A stretch of DNA of 64,000 nt from an uncultured Porphyromonadaceae bacterium (GCA_902461565.1 CABPYL010000002.1:1-64000); one strand, 5' to 3'; counted from the first letter of the stretch, positions 16,230 through 25,329 are shown. A program made the numbers and translations. The notes: generated from the sequence alone by a model not told the origin.

Positions 16230-18635
16230 TTATTTGCGGATAATACGTACTGTAGTGGGTGTGCCTGTGCTTTCGGGTGTGGCCTTGAGGAGGTACATAC
16301 CAGCGGGGAGAGCCGACAGATCAACGGATTCTGCCTGGTCGGCGGCGGTAACAATTGCTCCGGAGAGGTTGTATACCTGAATGTCTGTTGCCAACTCCGA
16401 GAAGTGTGCCACGCCGTCGGCAGGATTAGGTGATACAGTGAATGCACCTGCTTCTGGAGAGGTGATTCCGCTTTGCTCGAAACGTGTAACGGTGAATTCG
16501 TATATGGAAGAACTCAGAGGCTCCTGACCGTTGTATACCAATGCCCAATACTTACCGCCAATTTCGGCGTCGGTAATTTCACCTTTGGCAGTGATTTCTT
16601 CCGATTTTCCAAGCGAGAGAACGATGTTGTTGGTAGGCAGGGTGGCTACAGAGTAATCACCCTCAGCGGGGAAGATGACAACCTGAAGGCTTCCGCAGAA
16701 GTATCCGCCGTTACCGCGAGCAGTTGCCACGAATTCAAGGTCGGCACCATTGGCATTATCGCCGCCACCGACAAGACGGAGCGAGGAAATGCCGATGCGC
16801 GGCGACATGGAAGCTCTTACAGGAACATTGATTATGTCCGATATGATTTTCTGCGACATTGTCTCTATGAAGCAGAGATTGTAATCGCCTGCGGAGGGAA
16901 CTACATCGTTGACATAATTTACCATTTTGCCGAAGTAATCGATTTCGGTTGTTTCGCCACTTCCGATTTCAAGCGGCATATAATCTCCGAATGCCACAAC
17001 ATTGTTGGCGGCGTCGAGAATGGCCGGAGCAACGATAGCGGAGTAGTCACGCGAACCGGTGTTCTTTGCCATTGCTTTCAGCTCGAAGTTCTGTCCGAGA
17101 TATATTGGGAGAACGAGGTCGAGGTTCGATACTTCAATAGAACTTGCAGTAATGGGAGTGAAGGTGATTGTAGGACGGTCTACTGTAGCGGTATATGCAG
17201 AAACTGCATTATAATATGCCGGAATGTCGTACCATTCGTTATTGGAGTCGCGGAAAGCAGTCGTAACAGTATAAGTGCCGTTTTTCTTCATGGGTGCGCT
17301 TACACCATATCCTGATACACCATATCCTGTGCTTAGACCGCTCCCGAGTGATGCGCCGACGGAATATGTCGTTTCTCCGGTTGCATTATCGACAAACTTA
17401 AGTCCCAGATTGCCTGTTACATCCATGCCATAGTTGACGAAAGAACCTTCAACCTCGATTACGCGGCCGTAACGGGTGTCGGCCGGAAGAGTGAGGTCGC
17501 TTGTAAGAATAATGTTAGGAGCTATAACCGAGCCTTCGCGGGGTTTGGTTATGCCGTCTATGATGCTTTGGTTGAAATTGAAACCCGAGAGCGAACCGCC
17601 GGTGCCCTGCTGTCCGGGATTAAGAGCGGTAAGACGGAAGTAGCCGTCGCTCATGCCGCCCCAGCCCCAGTTGAAATGGAAGAAGCCGTCGTTGCTGTAA
17701 CCGTCGCATACAAAAGCATGGCCACCTTCGTTGCTTTGACCACAATAGAGTACAGGTCCGTATTCAACCAGGCTATTGTAAATCACGTTTTCCCACTGCG
17801 ATATGCTGTAGCAGTCGCGTGCAAGATAGCGCATGCCTTTGTCGTAGTTGAAATAATTGATCAGCGCGCCGGGCACGAAAGCATCGCTCGCACCACTTGC
17901 ATTGGCACCGTAACGCATGTTTACGCCTACGCCGCAACCGAACATCAGAGTTGCTACGGCATCATTCTGCGCATCGGTTGCAGAGTTCGTATAGGTATCA
18001 AGCATATTATCCCAGTCGAACACAGTTTCGCCGTAATTAAAAGAGATTGTAGTGAGGCCCTGACGATAGCTGTAGGAGCCTGTGCCGCGCTCAGGCCAGC
18101 TATGGTATTTCAAAACCTGTGCCAGCGCTGTGGCAAGGCAACCGGTCATTGATCGGCGACCGCTTATAATGGGGCATTTGTTATTGTAGGGTTCGCTCTG
18201 GTCCCAGCGGGTAGTAATCATGGGTGCTATAGGAGCCCGTTCGGCACTTGCAGCACGTGAGTAAGGCTGGTTGGAGCCTTCGACAGCTTTGATTTGCCTG
18301 GCATATTCGTCGAGCCACCATTGCATGGAGGGCGGAATATTGTCTGCGTCGAAAGAATCGTCCGCATAACCCAAAATAGGTTCTGCATTGTCGTCGGCGG
18401 AAAGAATCATATAATGATTCTCGCGCGAGAAAACGTAAATTGCCGGAGTGGATGTGTTTGCGATGTTGACGGTATATGCAAGGTGCATTTTATCGCCTGT
18501 GCCTCCTACTTTGCGCATCTGAGACGTCGCGCGGCTAAGTGCTTGCTCAGGAGTGAGTGTAGCTGCCGCCGCAGACAGCGCAAAAGCGATTGTGCCGGCA
18601 ACGGTCAGAATTTTGGGTAAATGTTTTACACGCAT
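16230..18635 (-). CDS. C10-family cysteine protease (streptopain-like) with C-terminal sorting-type domain
   Basis: 801 residues. A signal peptide (to about residue 25) precedes a Spi-type propeptide (about 25-110) that would block the active site until removed. The C10 catalytic domain follows, with Cys166 in MTGCLATA and His306 in GGHAFVCDGY, plus the NWGWGG motif at 322. A long beta-rich middle region follows. The end (about 725-801) reads SPNPADGVA ... VYNLSG ... LPAGMYLL, the pattern of type IX secretion type A sorting domains, so export to the surface or medium is likely if the cell has that system. C10 enzymes degrade host or dietary proteins. It stands alone with its own promoter and terminator. 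Confidence 0.88.
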   Translation of the reverse strand: MRVKHLPKILTVAGTIAFALSAAAATLTPEQALSRATSQMRKVGGTGDKMHLAYTVNIANTSTPAIYVFSRENHYMILSADDNAEPILGYADDSFDADNIPPSMQWWLDEYARQIKAVEGSNQPYSRAASAERAPIAPMITTRWDQSEPYNNKCPIISGRRSMTGCLATALAQVLKYHSWPERGTGSYSYRQGLTTISFNYGETVFDWDNMLDTYTNSATDAQNDAVATLMFGCGVGVNMRYGANASGASDAFVPGALINYFNYDKGMRYLARDCYSISQWENVIYNSLVEYGPVLYCGQSNEGGHAFVCDGYSNDGFFHFNWGWGGMSDGYFRLTALNPGQQGTGGSLSGFNFNQSIIDGITKPREGSVIAPNIILTSDLTLPADTRYGRVIEVEGSFVNYGMDVTGNLGLKFVDNATGETTYSVGASLGSGLSTGYGVSGYGVSAPMKKNGTYTVTTAFRDSNNEWYDIPAYYNAVSAYTATVDRPTITFTPITASSIEVSNLDLVLPIYLGQNFELKAMAKNTGSRDYSAIVAPAILDAANNVVAFGDYMPLEIGSGETTEIDYFGKMVNYVNDVVPSAGDYNLCFIETMSQKIISDIINVPVRASMSPRIGISSLRLVGGGDNANGADLEFVATARGNGGYFCGSLQVVIFPAEGDYSVATLPTNNIVLSLGKSEEITAKGEITDAEIGGKYWALVYNGQEPLSSSIYEFTVTRFEQSGITSPEAGAFTVSPNPADGVAHFSELATDIQVYNLSGAIVTAADQAESVDLSALPAGMYLLKATPESTGTPTTVRIIRK

Positions 18636-18693
18636 TTTGAAAAGTAAAGTGATTAAATAATTAGCTTATGAGAGTCTTTTGGATTTCGTTCCG

Positions 18694-18701
18694 CAAAATT
18701 A
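18694..18701 (-). promoter_or_regulatory. -7 box for the C10 protease gene
   Basis: Minus strand TAATTTTG, about 58 nt before the protease start, giving a leader of about 50 nt. The -33 element is not obvious. Confidence 0.5.
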
Positions 18702-18741
18702 ACGCAAATTTTTGCAATTTAGTCTATCGTAGGCCGGAAAG

Positions 18742-18772
18742 TTGCACATTAATTAATAAATGGGTAAATTTG
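18742..18772 (+). promoter_or_regulatory. Promoter of the bioGC-bioD operon
   Basis: GTTG followed after 20 nt (A+T-rich) by TAAATTTG (18765-18772). The expected start point near 18776 gives a leader of about 25 nt before ATG 18801. I looked for a biotin-repressor (BirA) site and found no convincing one. Confidence 0.55.
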
Positions 18773-18800
18773 CACCGCCAAAAAGCAAGAGAACCGCACA

Positions 18801-20195
18801 ATGAAACTTCAATACGTCAGCCGGACAGGAGCCGCGAGGCTAATTCTGATATATGCAGGCTGGGCTATGGATGCCGCACCTTTCGAGGGGCTCCGTCGTC
18901 CGGGCTACGATATAGCCGTTGTGTGGGATTATCGTGAATTCCAGCTTGATTGGTCTTTTGCGACACCATATTCCGAGGTTTGTGTGGTGGCGTGGTCGTT
19001 GGGCGTATATGCGGCAGCTGTTACCGCGCCTGCTCTTGCAAGACGTATAACCTGCCGTATTGCTGTTAATGGAACATTGTGGCCCGTCGACCCCCTTTTG
19101 GGTATACCTCCGAAAGTTTTCGCAGGTACGGCAGCCGGGTTGAACGAACGTCAGCTCGGCAAGTTTTATAGGCGAGTCTGCGGCGGTTGCGAAATTTTTT
19201 CTGCTTTTTCAGAAAGGATGCCGGCACGCAGTGTACCCGAGCTTTTGGAAGAGCTTGGCGTTTTTCTATCCGACAATCTATTTGCTCCGCAGATAGAAAA
19301 ACGTTGGGATATGGCGCTAATATCGTCTGACGACGCTATTTTCCCTCCGGTAAACCAGTGGAGGGCATGGCGCGGTACGCCAGTACGATTTATGGATGGT
19401 CCGCATCTGCCTGATATGCAGAAAATTATAGATAGATATATAATTGACAAGGATCAGACACGCAGCCGTTTTGCCCGTGGCATGGAAACATATGATTCCC
19501 AGGCTTCTGTGCAAAGCGATGTGGTCAGGATAATGGATGAAGTGATATGCGGCGGGGCAATCTTGCAACGTATATCGCGCCGTGGCGCGCGCACCCTTGA
19601 GATCGGCAGCGGTACTGGTACGCTTACTGCGTGTCTGGACCGCGTGTGTGGAACCCAGGCATATCTGGAAATGTGGGACGTTGCCGGTCAGGCTCCTGTT
19701 GCGGGACCGATGCGTTGTTTCCGCAATACAGATGCCGAAATGTCTATCATGCGGGTACCGTCCTCGTCGTTTGATCTTATAGCTTCTGCTTCAACAGTGC
19801 AATGGTTCAATTCGCCTTCGCGTTTTCTTTGTGAATGTCTGCGGGTTCTCGCGCCGGGCGGATTTCTTGTTTTCTCTACCTTCGCCAAAGGGAATCTATG
19901 GCAGATTACAGAAACGACTGGTGTGGGACTGCCGTTGCTGACGGCGGTACAGTGGGCAATGCTTGTACCCCAGGGGTTATCGGTCATAGATATGAATACT
20001 TATCGGTATGAGCTTGAGTTTGATTCTGCCGTTGAGGCTTTCAGACATCTGAGACTTACCGGGGTTGATTCGTTAGGCAGAGGAGAGCAGTCTGTTAATC
20101 CTGTGGCGGCCGTGCGCAAGTTCCTTCCCGATCTTGACGGGAAATATAGGCTAACATACAGGCCGCTGATAGTTATAATGAGAAAAGAACAATGA
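18801..20195 (+). CDS. BioG-BioC fusion: pimeloyl-ACP methyl ester esterase and malonyl-ACP O-methyltransferase
   Basis: 464 residues combining both ends of the methyl-ester cycle in pimelate synthesis. Residues 1-210 are BioG (DUF452): LIYAGWAMDAAPF oxyanion region, nucleophile in AWSLG near residue 66, and a terminal DGPHLPD with the likely catalytic His. Residues 225-464 are BioC: LEIGSGTGTL is the SAM-binding motif I, and FDLIASASTVQWF follows as in BioC. BioC methylates malonyl-ACP so fatty-acid synthase can extend it; BioG removes the methyl from pimeloyl-ACP. The fusion occurs in other Bacteroidetes. bioD overlaps its end by 4 nt; bioA, bioB and bioF are not in this window. Confidence 0.88.
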   Translation: MKLQYVSRTGAARLILIYAGWAMDAAPFEGLRRPGYDIAVVWDYREFQLDWSFATPYSEVCVVAWSLGVYAAAVTAPALARRITCRIAVNGTLWPVDPLLGIPPKVFAGTAAGLNERQLGKFYRRVCGGCEIFSAFSERMPARSVPELLEELGVFLSDNLFAPQIEKRWDMALISSDDAIFPPVNQWRAWRGTPVRFMDGPHLPDMQKIIDRYIIDKDQTRSRFARGMETYDSQASVQSDVVRIMDEVICGGAILQRISRRGARTLEIGSGTGTLTACLDRVCGTQAYLEMWDVAGQAPVAGPMRCFRNTDAEMSIMRVPSSSFDLIASASTVQWFNSPSRFLCECLRVLAPGGFLVFSTFAKGNLWQITETTGVGLPLLTAVQWAMLVPQGLSVIDMNTYRYELEFDSAVEAFRHLRLTGVDSLGRGEQSVNPVAAVRKFLPDLDGKYRLTYRPLIVIMRKEQ

Positions 20196-20848
20196 AGTAT
20201 TCCGACAAGCCCTCGGAGGCAATTTTTATAAGCGGTATCGATACCGACGCGGGAAAGACTTATGCAACCGCATATTTTGCTAAATTTTTAATGGATGCGG
20301 GTTTGAGCGTAATAACTCAAAAATTTATACAGACAGGTTGTAAGGACAGATCAGAGGACATAGAGGTGCACCGTAGATTATTAGGTACCGGCCTTCTGCC
20401 GGAGGACACTGAACATATCACTGCGCCTGTAATTTTTACATATCCGGCATCGGCGCAGCTTGCTGCGCGTATTGATGGCAGGGAAATAGACCTCGGTGTT
20501 ATCGAGAATGCCACTGAGGAACTTCTTAAACGGTACGACCGTGTGCTTATCGAAGGTGCCGGCGGTCTGATGGTTCCTATAACCGACGATTATTTTACCA
20601 TTGACTATGTTGCTGACCATCATCTGCCACTGGTACTTACAACAAACGGGCGTCTTGGTTCCATAAATCACACGATTCTTTCGCTGGAGGCAATTGCTTC
20701 CAGGGGTATTGAACTGAAGGCGGTTGTTTACAATCAATTCTTCGACAAAGACAAAATTATCGCGGCCGATACCACTGCTTTTATCCGCCGTTATCTCGGG
20801 CGGAGATTCCCGCAGACCGAATACTTTGAGATGCCCGCATTTGATTAA
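20192..20848 (+). CDS. bioD: ATP-dependent dethiobiotin synthetase
   Basis: 218 residues. The P-loop GIDTDAGKT near residue 15 and the EGAGGLMVP motif near 123-131 are those of BioD. It closes the ureido ring of dethiobiotin from 7,8-diaminopelargonate, CO2 and ATP, the step before BioB. The start codon overlaps the bioGC stop (ATGA type overlap), so translation is probably coupled. Confidence 0.93.
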   Translation: MKYSDKPSEAIFISGIDTDAGKTYATAYFAKFLMDAGLSVITQKFIQTGCKDRSEDIEVHRRLLGTGLLPEDTEHITAPVIFTYPASAQLAARIDGREIDLGVIENATEELLKRYDRVLIEGAGGLMVPITDDYFTIDYVADHHLPLVLTTNGRLGSINHTILSLEAIASRGIELKAVVYNQFFDKDKIIAADTTAFIRRYLGRRFPQTEYFEMPAFD

Positions 20849-20885
20849 ATTTCGTTAAACCGAAAGGAATGAGCGAGTAAATGAC

Positions 20886-20893
20886 TAATTTTG
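20886..20893 (+). promoter_or_regulatory. -7 box directly before the exonuclease start
   Basis: TAATTTTG is followed by only 4 nt before the GTG at 20898, the same spacing as at nadE. No TTTG lies at the usual distance upstream, so this promoter is weaker evidence than nadE. Confidence 0.45.
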
Positions 20894-20897
20894 TATA

Positions 20898-21557
20898 GTG
20901 AACGCAGATAAATACATAATAAGCATAGATAAGGAAGCGGTTTCTGCCATGCCTACCCTGATGTATCCGGGTGAGATATCGGTTGTGGACACTGCCGAGC
21001 TTGCCCATGCCGCGCTACGCGAACTTGCAAAAGCACCGATGGTGGGTTTCGATACAGAGACAAGGCCTTCTTTCCGAAAGGGTTGCGTACACAAGGTGGC
21101 GCTTATGCAGATTTCTACGGGCGAACGGTGCTATCTGTTCAGACTTAATAAAATAGGAATTTGTGCAGAACTGAAGAACTTCCTCGAGAATCCCGATATA
21201 CTTAAGATAGGCCTTTCCATACACGACGATTTCAATGTTCTGCACCGTAGCGGAGACATTGAACCTCAAGGCTTTGTGGACTTGCAGGATATGGTCAAAA
21301 GTTTCGATATCACGGATATATCGCTGCAAAAAATATATGCGATTCTCTTTGGAGAGCGAATATCCAAAAGCCAGCGTCTTACAAATTGGGAAGCCTCCGA
21401 ATTGTCGCCGGCGCAGCAGGTCTATGCTTCTATCGACGCCTGGGCGTGTCTGGTGATTTACCGATACCTCAAATCGGGTAAATTCGATCCGTATCAGTCT
21501 CCGTACAGGCACTTGTATATACCTCCGCAACCGCAACTTCGTCCCGAAAAAGCATGA
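20898..21557 (+). CDS. 3'-5' exonuclease of the DEDDy (RNase D-like) group
   Basis: 219 residues. Exo I reads FDTETRPSF with Asp and Glu; Exo II is HDDFNVL; Exo III has the Tyr-x3-Asp spacing in YASIDAW. Together they bind two metal ions for 3'-5' hydrolysis. There is no HRDC domain, so this is a short RNase D or Werner-exonuclease-like enzyme; whether RNA or DNA is the substrate cannot be read. The GTG at 20898 is the only start that keeps the N-terminal helix. The next gene overlaps by 4 nt. Confidence 0.8.
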   Translation: MNADKYIISIDKEAVSAMPTLMYPGEISVVDTAELAHAALRELAKAPMVGFDTETRPSFRKGCVHKVALMQISTGERCYLFRLNKIGICAELKNFLENPDILKIGLSIHDDFNVLHRSGDIEPQGFVDLQDMVKSFDITDISLQKIYAILFGERISKSQRLTNWEASELSPAQQVYASIDAWACLVIYRYLKSGKFDPYQSPYRHLYIPPQPQLRPEKA

Positions 21558-21793
21558 AACTGAAACGTCATACCGTACTGCCGCTCGTTTTAGCCGTCTA
21601 CCTTGCTGTTATGGCATACATCGGCTACCCCGAATATGCCGCCGGCCGCACTTCGGCGCTATATTATTTCGGAATTATCGGCATAACGGTTGTTATACTT
21701 ATAGCCCTCCATTTCACTCTTAAAAAACGCGACAGGTTAAGACGCGAGCGCATGGAGGATATCGAACGCAACAATATAAACTCTAAACAATAA
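21554..21793 (+). CDS. Small inner-membrane protein, two transmembrane segments
   Basis: 79 residues. Two hydrophobic spans (about 8-24 and 38-55) flank a short loop ([10 protein letters not shown]), and the C-terminus is a strongly charged amphipathic helix ([17 protein letters not shown]), likely cytoplasmic. It overlaps the exonuclease gene by 4 nt and ends 5 nt before gpmI. Similar small proteins occur in Bacteroidales but have no known function. Confidence 0.65.
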   Translation: MKLKRHTVLPLVLAVYLAVMAYIGYPEYAAGRTSALYYFGIIGITVVILIALHFTLKKRDRLRRERMEDIERNNINSKQ

Positions 21794-21798
21794 CAAAA

Positions 21799-23316
21799 AT
21801 GGCACATAAAGCACTTCTTATTATTCTGGATGGCTGGGGCATCGGCCCCCATTCACATTCCAATGCCATATACAGTACCCCTCACCCCTATTGGGACTAT
21901 CTGGTAAAGACCTATCCTCACAGCGAACTGCAGGCATCCGGCGAATACGTCGGTCTGCCCGACGGCCAAATGGGCAACTCCGAGGTTGGACACCTCAATA
22001 TTGGCGCAGGCCGTATTGTTTATCAGGACCTTGTAAAAATCAATAAGGCGATATCAAGCGGCGCTATCTACGACAATCCCGAGATCAAGAGCGCTTTCGA
22101 GTATTGTGCTAAAACCGGCCAGGCAATGCACTTCATGGGCCTTACATCCACTGGCGGTGTTCACTCGTCGCTCGATCATCTTTTCGCCTTGTGCGACATT
22201 GCCAAGCATTATGGCCTGCAGAAGGTTTATATACACTGCTTTATGGACGGTCGCGACACCGACCCTCGCAGTGGTATCACCTATATACACGCGCTCGAGG
22301 AACATTGTGCCAAATCGGCCGGTGTGATTGCGTCGATCGTAGGACGTTACTACGCTATGGATCGCGACCGCCGCTGGAACCGCGTCAAGGAGGCATACGA
22401 CCTGCTGATAGAAGGCAAAGGCGAGCAGGCTACCGATATGGTGGCAGCCATGCAGCAGAGCTACGATAACGACGTTACCGACGAGTTTGTCAAACCAATC
22501 AATAACTCTACTGTAGACGGGACCATCAAACCCAACGACTGCGTTATCTTCTTCAACTACCGCAACGACCGTGCCAAAGAGCTTACCGAAGTCCTTACAC
22601 AGAAAGATATGCCAGAGGAAGGCATGCACACAATTCCCGGCCTGCAGTACTACTGCATGACACCGTACGATTCGTCGTTCAAGGGTGTTCACATCATATT
22701 CAACAAGGAAGATGTGAACAATACCCTTGCAGAATATCTTTCTAAAAACGATAAAAAACAGCTGCACATCGCAGAGACTGAGAAATACGCACATGTAACA
22801 TTCTTCCTCAACGGCGGTCGTGAGGCAGCTTTCGCAGGAGAGGACCGTATTCTTGTTCCGTCGCCCAAGGTTGCCACATACGACCTCAAGCCTGAGATGA
22901 GCGCACCCGAGGTCAAGGATAAACTTGTTGCAGCTATCGACACCGAGAAGTACGACTTTATCGTTGTTAACTATGCTAACGGTGATATGGTTGGTCATAC
23001 CGGTATATATCCTGCAATCCAGAAGGCTATCGAAACCCTCGACGTTTGCCTGCATGACACCGTTGAGGATGCCAAGGCACATGGCTACGAGGTAATAATC
23101 ATTGCGGACCACGGTAATGCCGACCATGCTGTGAATGCCGACGGCACACCCAACACGGCGCACTCTCTTAATCCTGTTCCTTTTGTATACGTTACAGAGG
23201 ACAAAAATGCCACTACAGAAAACGGTATCCTTGCCGATGTTGCTCCCTCGATCCTTCATATAATGGGTCTTAAACAACCTGTCGAAATGACAGGACACGA
23301 CCTTATCAAGGACTGA
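21799..23316 (+). CDS. gpmI: 2,3-bisphosphoglycerate-independent phosphoglycerate mutase
   Basis: 505 residues, usual length. LIILDGWG gives metal ligand Asp11, and the catalytic Ser61 lies in [12 protein letters not shown]. Further metal ligands are in [10 protein letters not shown] near the C-terminus, and the mobile phosphotransferase domain (about 75-310) has GRDTDPRSG and GRYYAMDRD. It interconverts 3- and 2-phosphoglycerate in glycolysis and needs Mn2+. It is the last gene of the exonuclease run and ends at a strong terminator. Confidence 0.96.
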   Translation: MAHKALLIILDGWGIGPHSHSNAIYSTPHPYWDYLVKTYPHSELQASGEYVGLPDGQMGNSEVGHLNIGAGRIVYQDLVKINKAISSGAIYDNPEIKSAFEYCAKTGQAMHFMGLTSTGGVHSSLDHLFALCDIAKHYGLQKVYIHCFMDGRDTDPRSGITYIHALEEHCAKSAGVIASIVGRYYAMDRDRRWNRVKEAYDLLIEGKGEQATDMVAAMQQSYDNDVTDEFVKPINNSTVDGTIKPNDCVIFFNYRNDRAKELTEVLTQKDMPEEGMHTIPGLQYYCMTPYDSSFKGVHIIFNKEDVNNTLAEYLSKNDKKQLHIAETEKYAHVTFFLNGGREAAFAGEDRILVPSPKVATYDLKPEMSAPEVKDKLVAAIDTEKYDFIVVNYANGDMVGHTGIYPAIQKAIETLDVCLHDTVEDAKAHGYEVIIIADHGNADHAVNADGTPNTAHSLNPVPFVYVTEDKNATTENGILADVAPSILHIMGLKQPVEMTGHDLIKD

Positions 23317-23336
23317 TATAAGTAACGATATAAAAT

Positions 23337-23365
23337 GCGGGCCGTTCCTTTCGGGGACGGCCCGC
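23337..23365. terminator. Bidirectional terminator between gpmI and the DJ-1 gene
   Basis: GCGGGCCGT pairs with ACGGCCCGC (9 bp, mostly G-C, 11-nt loop) between converging stops at 23316 and 23387. Flanking T- and A-rich bases are modest, so efficiency is uncertain. Confidence 0.75.
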
Positions 23366-23386
23366 TGTATGTTTCTGTAGGTATAA

Positions 23387-23959
23387 TCAGAAATAAAAAT
23401 TCGTTTTCTTGGGATAGTACAACATGCCGCTTCCCACTTCTTGCGCTATGTTCTCGCCAAGCGAGTTGGCCACGATAGCCAGAGCGAAGCGCATTGCCGC
23501 GCTGGGGCCGTTGGCTGTTATGAGGTTGTCGAGAGCAATAACCGGGGCGTCGCGCATGATGGCTCCTTCGGCTTTGCATTTATCCTCGAATCCGGGATAG
23601 CATGTGGCCTCACGTTCTTTGAGAAGTCCTAACGGAGCCAGTACAACTGCCGGGGCAGCGCATATTGCGGCAATTTTACCTTTGTGTACCTTCAGAAGAT
23701 CACACAGGGCTTCGAACGCAGCCAGATTTGTTGACCCGGGCATGCCTCCCGGAAGGATAAGCCATTCAGAACCGTCGAAATCTGCTTCTTTGAAAGTGAG
23801 GTCTGTATTCACTGCAATGCCGTGAGCGCCGGTTACTTTGGATTCGGATGTTATAGATACCGATTTGATGTCCATGCCTGCACGACGAAGAACATCAATA
23901 ACGGTAAGCGCTTCAATTTCTTCGAAGCCTTCGGCAAGAAATATAAAAGAACGATGCAT
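23387..23959 (-). CDS. DJ-1/PfpI family protein (YajL/ThiJ-like)
   Basis: 190 residues covering the whole DJ-1 fold. The reactive Cys100 sits in the nucleophile elbow AAICAAP with the partner Glu in EGFEEIEA (Glu13/Glu14). The group includes YajL and human DJ-1, proposed to act as redox-sensitive chaperones or glyoxalase/deglycase enzymes; the activity is debated. The gene is monocistronic and divergent from apbE across 107 bp; a TATCTTTA sequence (23977-23984, minus) may be its -7 box. Confidence 0.88.
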   Translation of the reverse strand: MHRSFIFLAEGFEEIEALTVIDVLRRAGMDIKSVSITSESKVTGAHGIAVNTDLTFKEADFDGSEWLILPGGMPGSTNLAAFEALCDLLKVHKGKIAAICAAPAVVLAPLGLLKEREATCYPGFEDKCKAEGAIMRDAPVIALDNLITANGPSAAMRFALAIVANSLGENIAQEVGSGMLYYPKKTNFYF

Positions 23960-24040
23960 GATAATTTAGTGTTAGTTAAAGATATTTGAGAATAAACATC
24001 GAATGGCGCCTGTTTGTTCACAGGATAATGGGAAATTTGC

Positions 24041-24048
24041 TATCTTTG
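24041..24048 (+). promoter_or_regulatory. -7 box for apbE
   Basis: TATCTTTG fits TAnnTTTG and lies 18 nt before the GTG start at 24067. A TTTG at 24013 is 24 nt upstream, longer than usual. Confidence 0.5.
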
Positions 24049-24066
24049 TCTGAAAAATGAATTAAG

Positions 24067-25047
24067 GTGAAACGTGGTTTTATTATTTTACCGCTAATAT
24101 CGGTACTATTTTTTATATTTGCAAGCTGCGGAGATAAATTTTTAACTGCGGATGGCACAACGTGGGGTACAACTTATCATATTGTATACCGTGGCAATGC
24201 AGCACTTGCCGATTCAATCGTCGCTGAATTGCATAGCATCGATTTGGAATTGTCTATGTTCAATCCCGAATCGACCGTGAGTGCGGTCAACAATTGCAAG
24301 ACCGACAGCGTTGGCCCACGTTTTGCCGAATTGATTGAACTTAGTAAAAAAGTGTATGTTATTTCTGATGGCGTTTATGATCCTACGGTAGCTCCATTAT
24401 GCGAAATATGGGGTTTCGGAAAGTCTGATTTTAATGGAGAGCCTTCGTCTGAATTGATTGCCGAAGCTCTTTCTACGGTCGGCATTATGGATTGTAACGT
24501 ATCGGAAGGTAAAATAACCAAAAAGTCCCCTGGCACTAAATTCGATTTTTCCTCAATTGCAAAGGGCTACGGCATCGACTGCATCGGAAGCATGTTCGAG
24601 CGTAACGGTGTTTCTGATTATCTGATTGAAATAGGAGGCGAGGTGCTTGTCTGTGGCGCTAACGCGCAAGGACAGCCCTGGCATATTCAGATAGATTCGC
24701 CTGAAGGGGGACTGGGGCATTCTGCGCTCGAGATAAAAAAGCTTGGCCCGTGCAGAAGTGCTATTGCCAGTTCCGGCAACTACCGCAATTTCCGTACCGA
24801 CAGCGCAGGCATACGTTATGGGCATACTTTATCACCTGTTACCGGTCGTCCGGCTGTTACCTCGGTCCTTTCTGCGAGTGTATGTACCGGTGATTGCGCA
24901 TATTCCGATGCTTTGGCTACCGCCTGTGTCGCGTCTGGAAGCGCATCGGCAGCAATGGATATTCTCCGTCGTGCTCGGGTAGCAGGCCTTATAGTATCCA
25001 TCGATTCAGCAGGAAATATCATTACGGAAAGAACTTGTGATTTTTAA
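24067..25047 (+). CDS. apbE: FAD:protein FMN transferase (ApbE), lipoprotein
   Basis: 326 residues beginning with a GTG codon (an ATG just upstream meets a stop at once). The lipoprotein signal ends FIFASC. ApbE features include TTWGTTYHIVY near residue 30-40, the DFSSIAKGYGID motif that binds FAD, and a late GHTLSPVTGRP with metal-binding residues. It links FMN to a Thr of exported or membrane proteins such as NqrB/NqrC and RnfG; none of those targets is in the window. It acts at the periplasmic face of the inner membrane. Confidence 0.92.
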   Translation: MKRGFIILPLISVLFFIFASCGDKFLTADGTTWGTTYHIVYRGNAALADSIVAELHSIDLELSMFNPESTVSAVNNCKTDSVGPRFAELIELSKKVYVISDGVYDPTVAPLCEIWGFGKSDFNGEPSSELIAEALSTVGIMDCNVSEGKITKKSPGTKFDFSSIAKGYGIDCIGSMFERNGVSDYLIEIGGEVLVCGANAQGQPWHIQIDSPEGGLGHSALEIKKLGPCRSAIASSGNYRNFRTDSAGIRYGHTLSPVTGRPAVTSVLSASVCTGDCAYSDALATACVASGSASAAMDILRRARVAGLIVSIDSAGNIITERTCDF

Positions 25048-25070
25048 GCATGAAGATATAAAACAGAAAA

Positions 25071-25165
25071 CGGTTGTCTCGCGACAACCGAATATCTTTA
25101 ACCTTAAATCTAATACCATGAAAAAACACAGTGCAAAATCAGTAATTATAAATACACAACATTGA
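25071..25165 (+). ncRNA. Hairpin followed by a 15-codon frame; possible leader or small RNA
   Basis: CGGTTGTC pairs with GACAACCG (25071-25090, 8 bp, TCGC loop) but lacks a following T run, so it is a poor terminator. It is followed by an A+T-rich tract and a good-looking start, ATACCATGAAAAAA, opening a 15-codon frame (25118-25165, MKKHSAKSVIINTQH). The pieces look arranged, as in a structured 5' leader with a short upstream frame. The response-regulator gene begins 164 nt later. Alternatively it is simply the apbE 3' end. Confidence 0.3.
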
Positions 25166-25268
25166 AGATTTCAAAAAGGTTTGCGTTAATTGTTGAATTA
25201 ACACATTTTAGCACATTCTTCGATAAAAATATTGTAATTTAGTGGTCAGAAAAAGTAATTCTTTGCAA

Positions 25269-25276
25269 TAAATTTG
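25269..25276 (+). promoter_or_regulatory. -7 box for the two-component operon
   Basis: TAAATTTG lies about 53 nt before the response-regulator start. No clear -33 element is visible at 19-20 nt. Confidence 0.4.
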
Positions 25277-25329
25277 AATAATCATAGTTAACTTACGCTA
25301 TATAGCCCAGATCTAAAGTTCAAACCAAC

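Noticed and set aside
18742..18772. Biotin repressor (BirA) site in the bioGC promoter
   Set aside because: Only loose half-site similarity (GTTG ... GTAAATTTG); no convincing inverted repeat of the BirA type.
22054..23298. A 414-codon open frame on the minus strand
   Set aside because: It lies entirely antisense to gpmI, which has full family motifs; its composition (Val/Cys/His-rich) is that of an antisense shadow.
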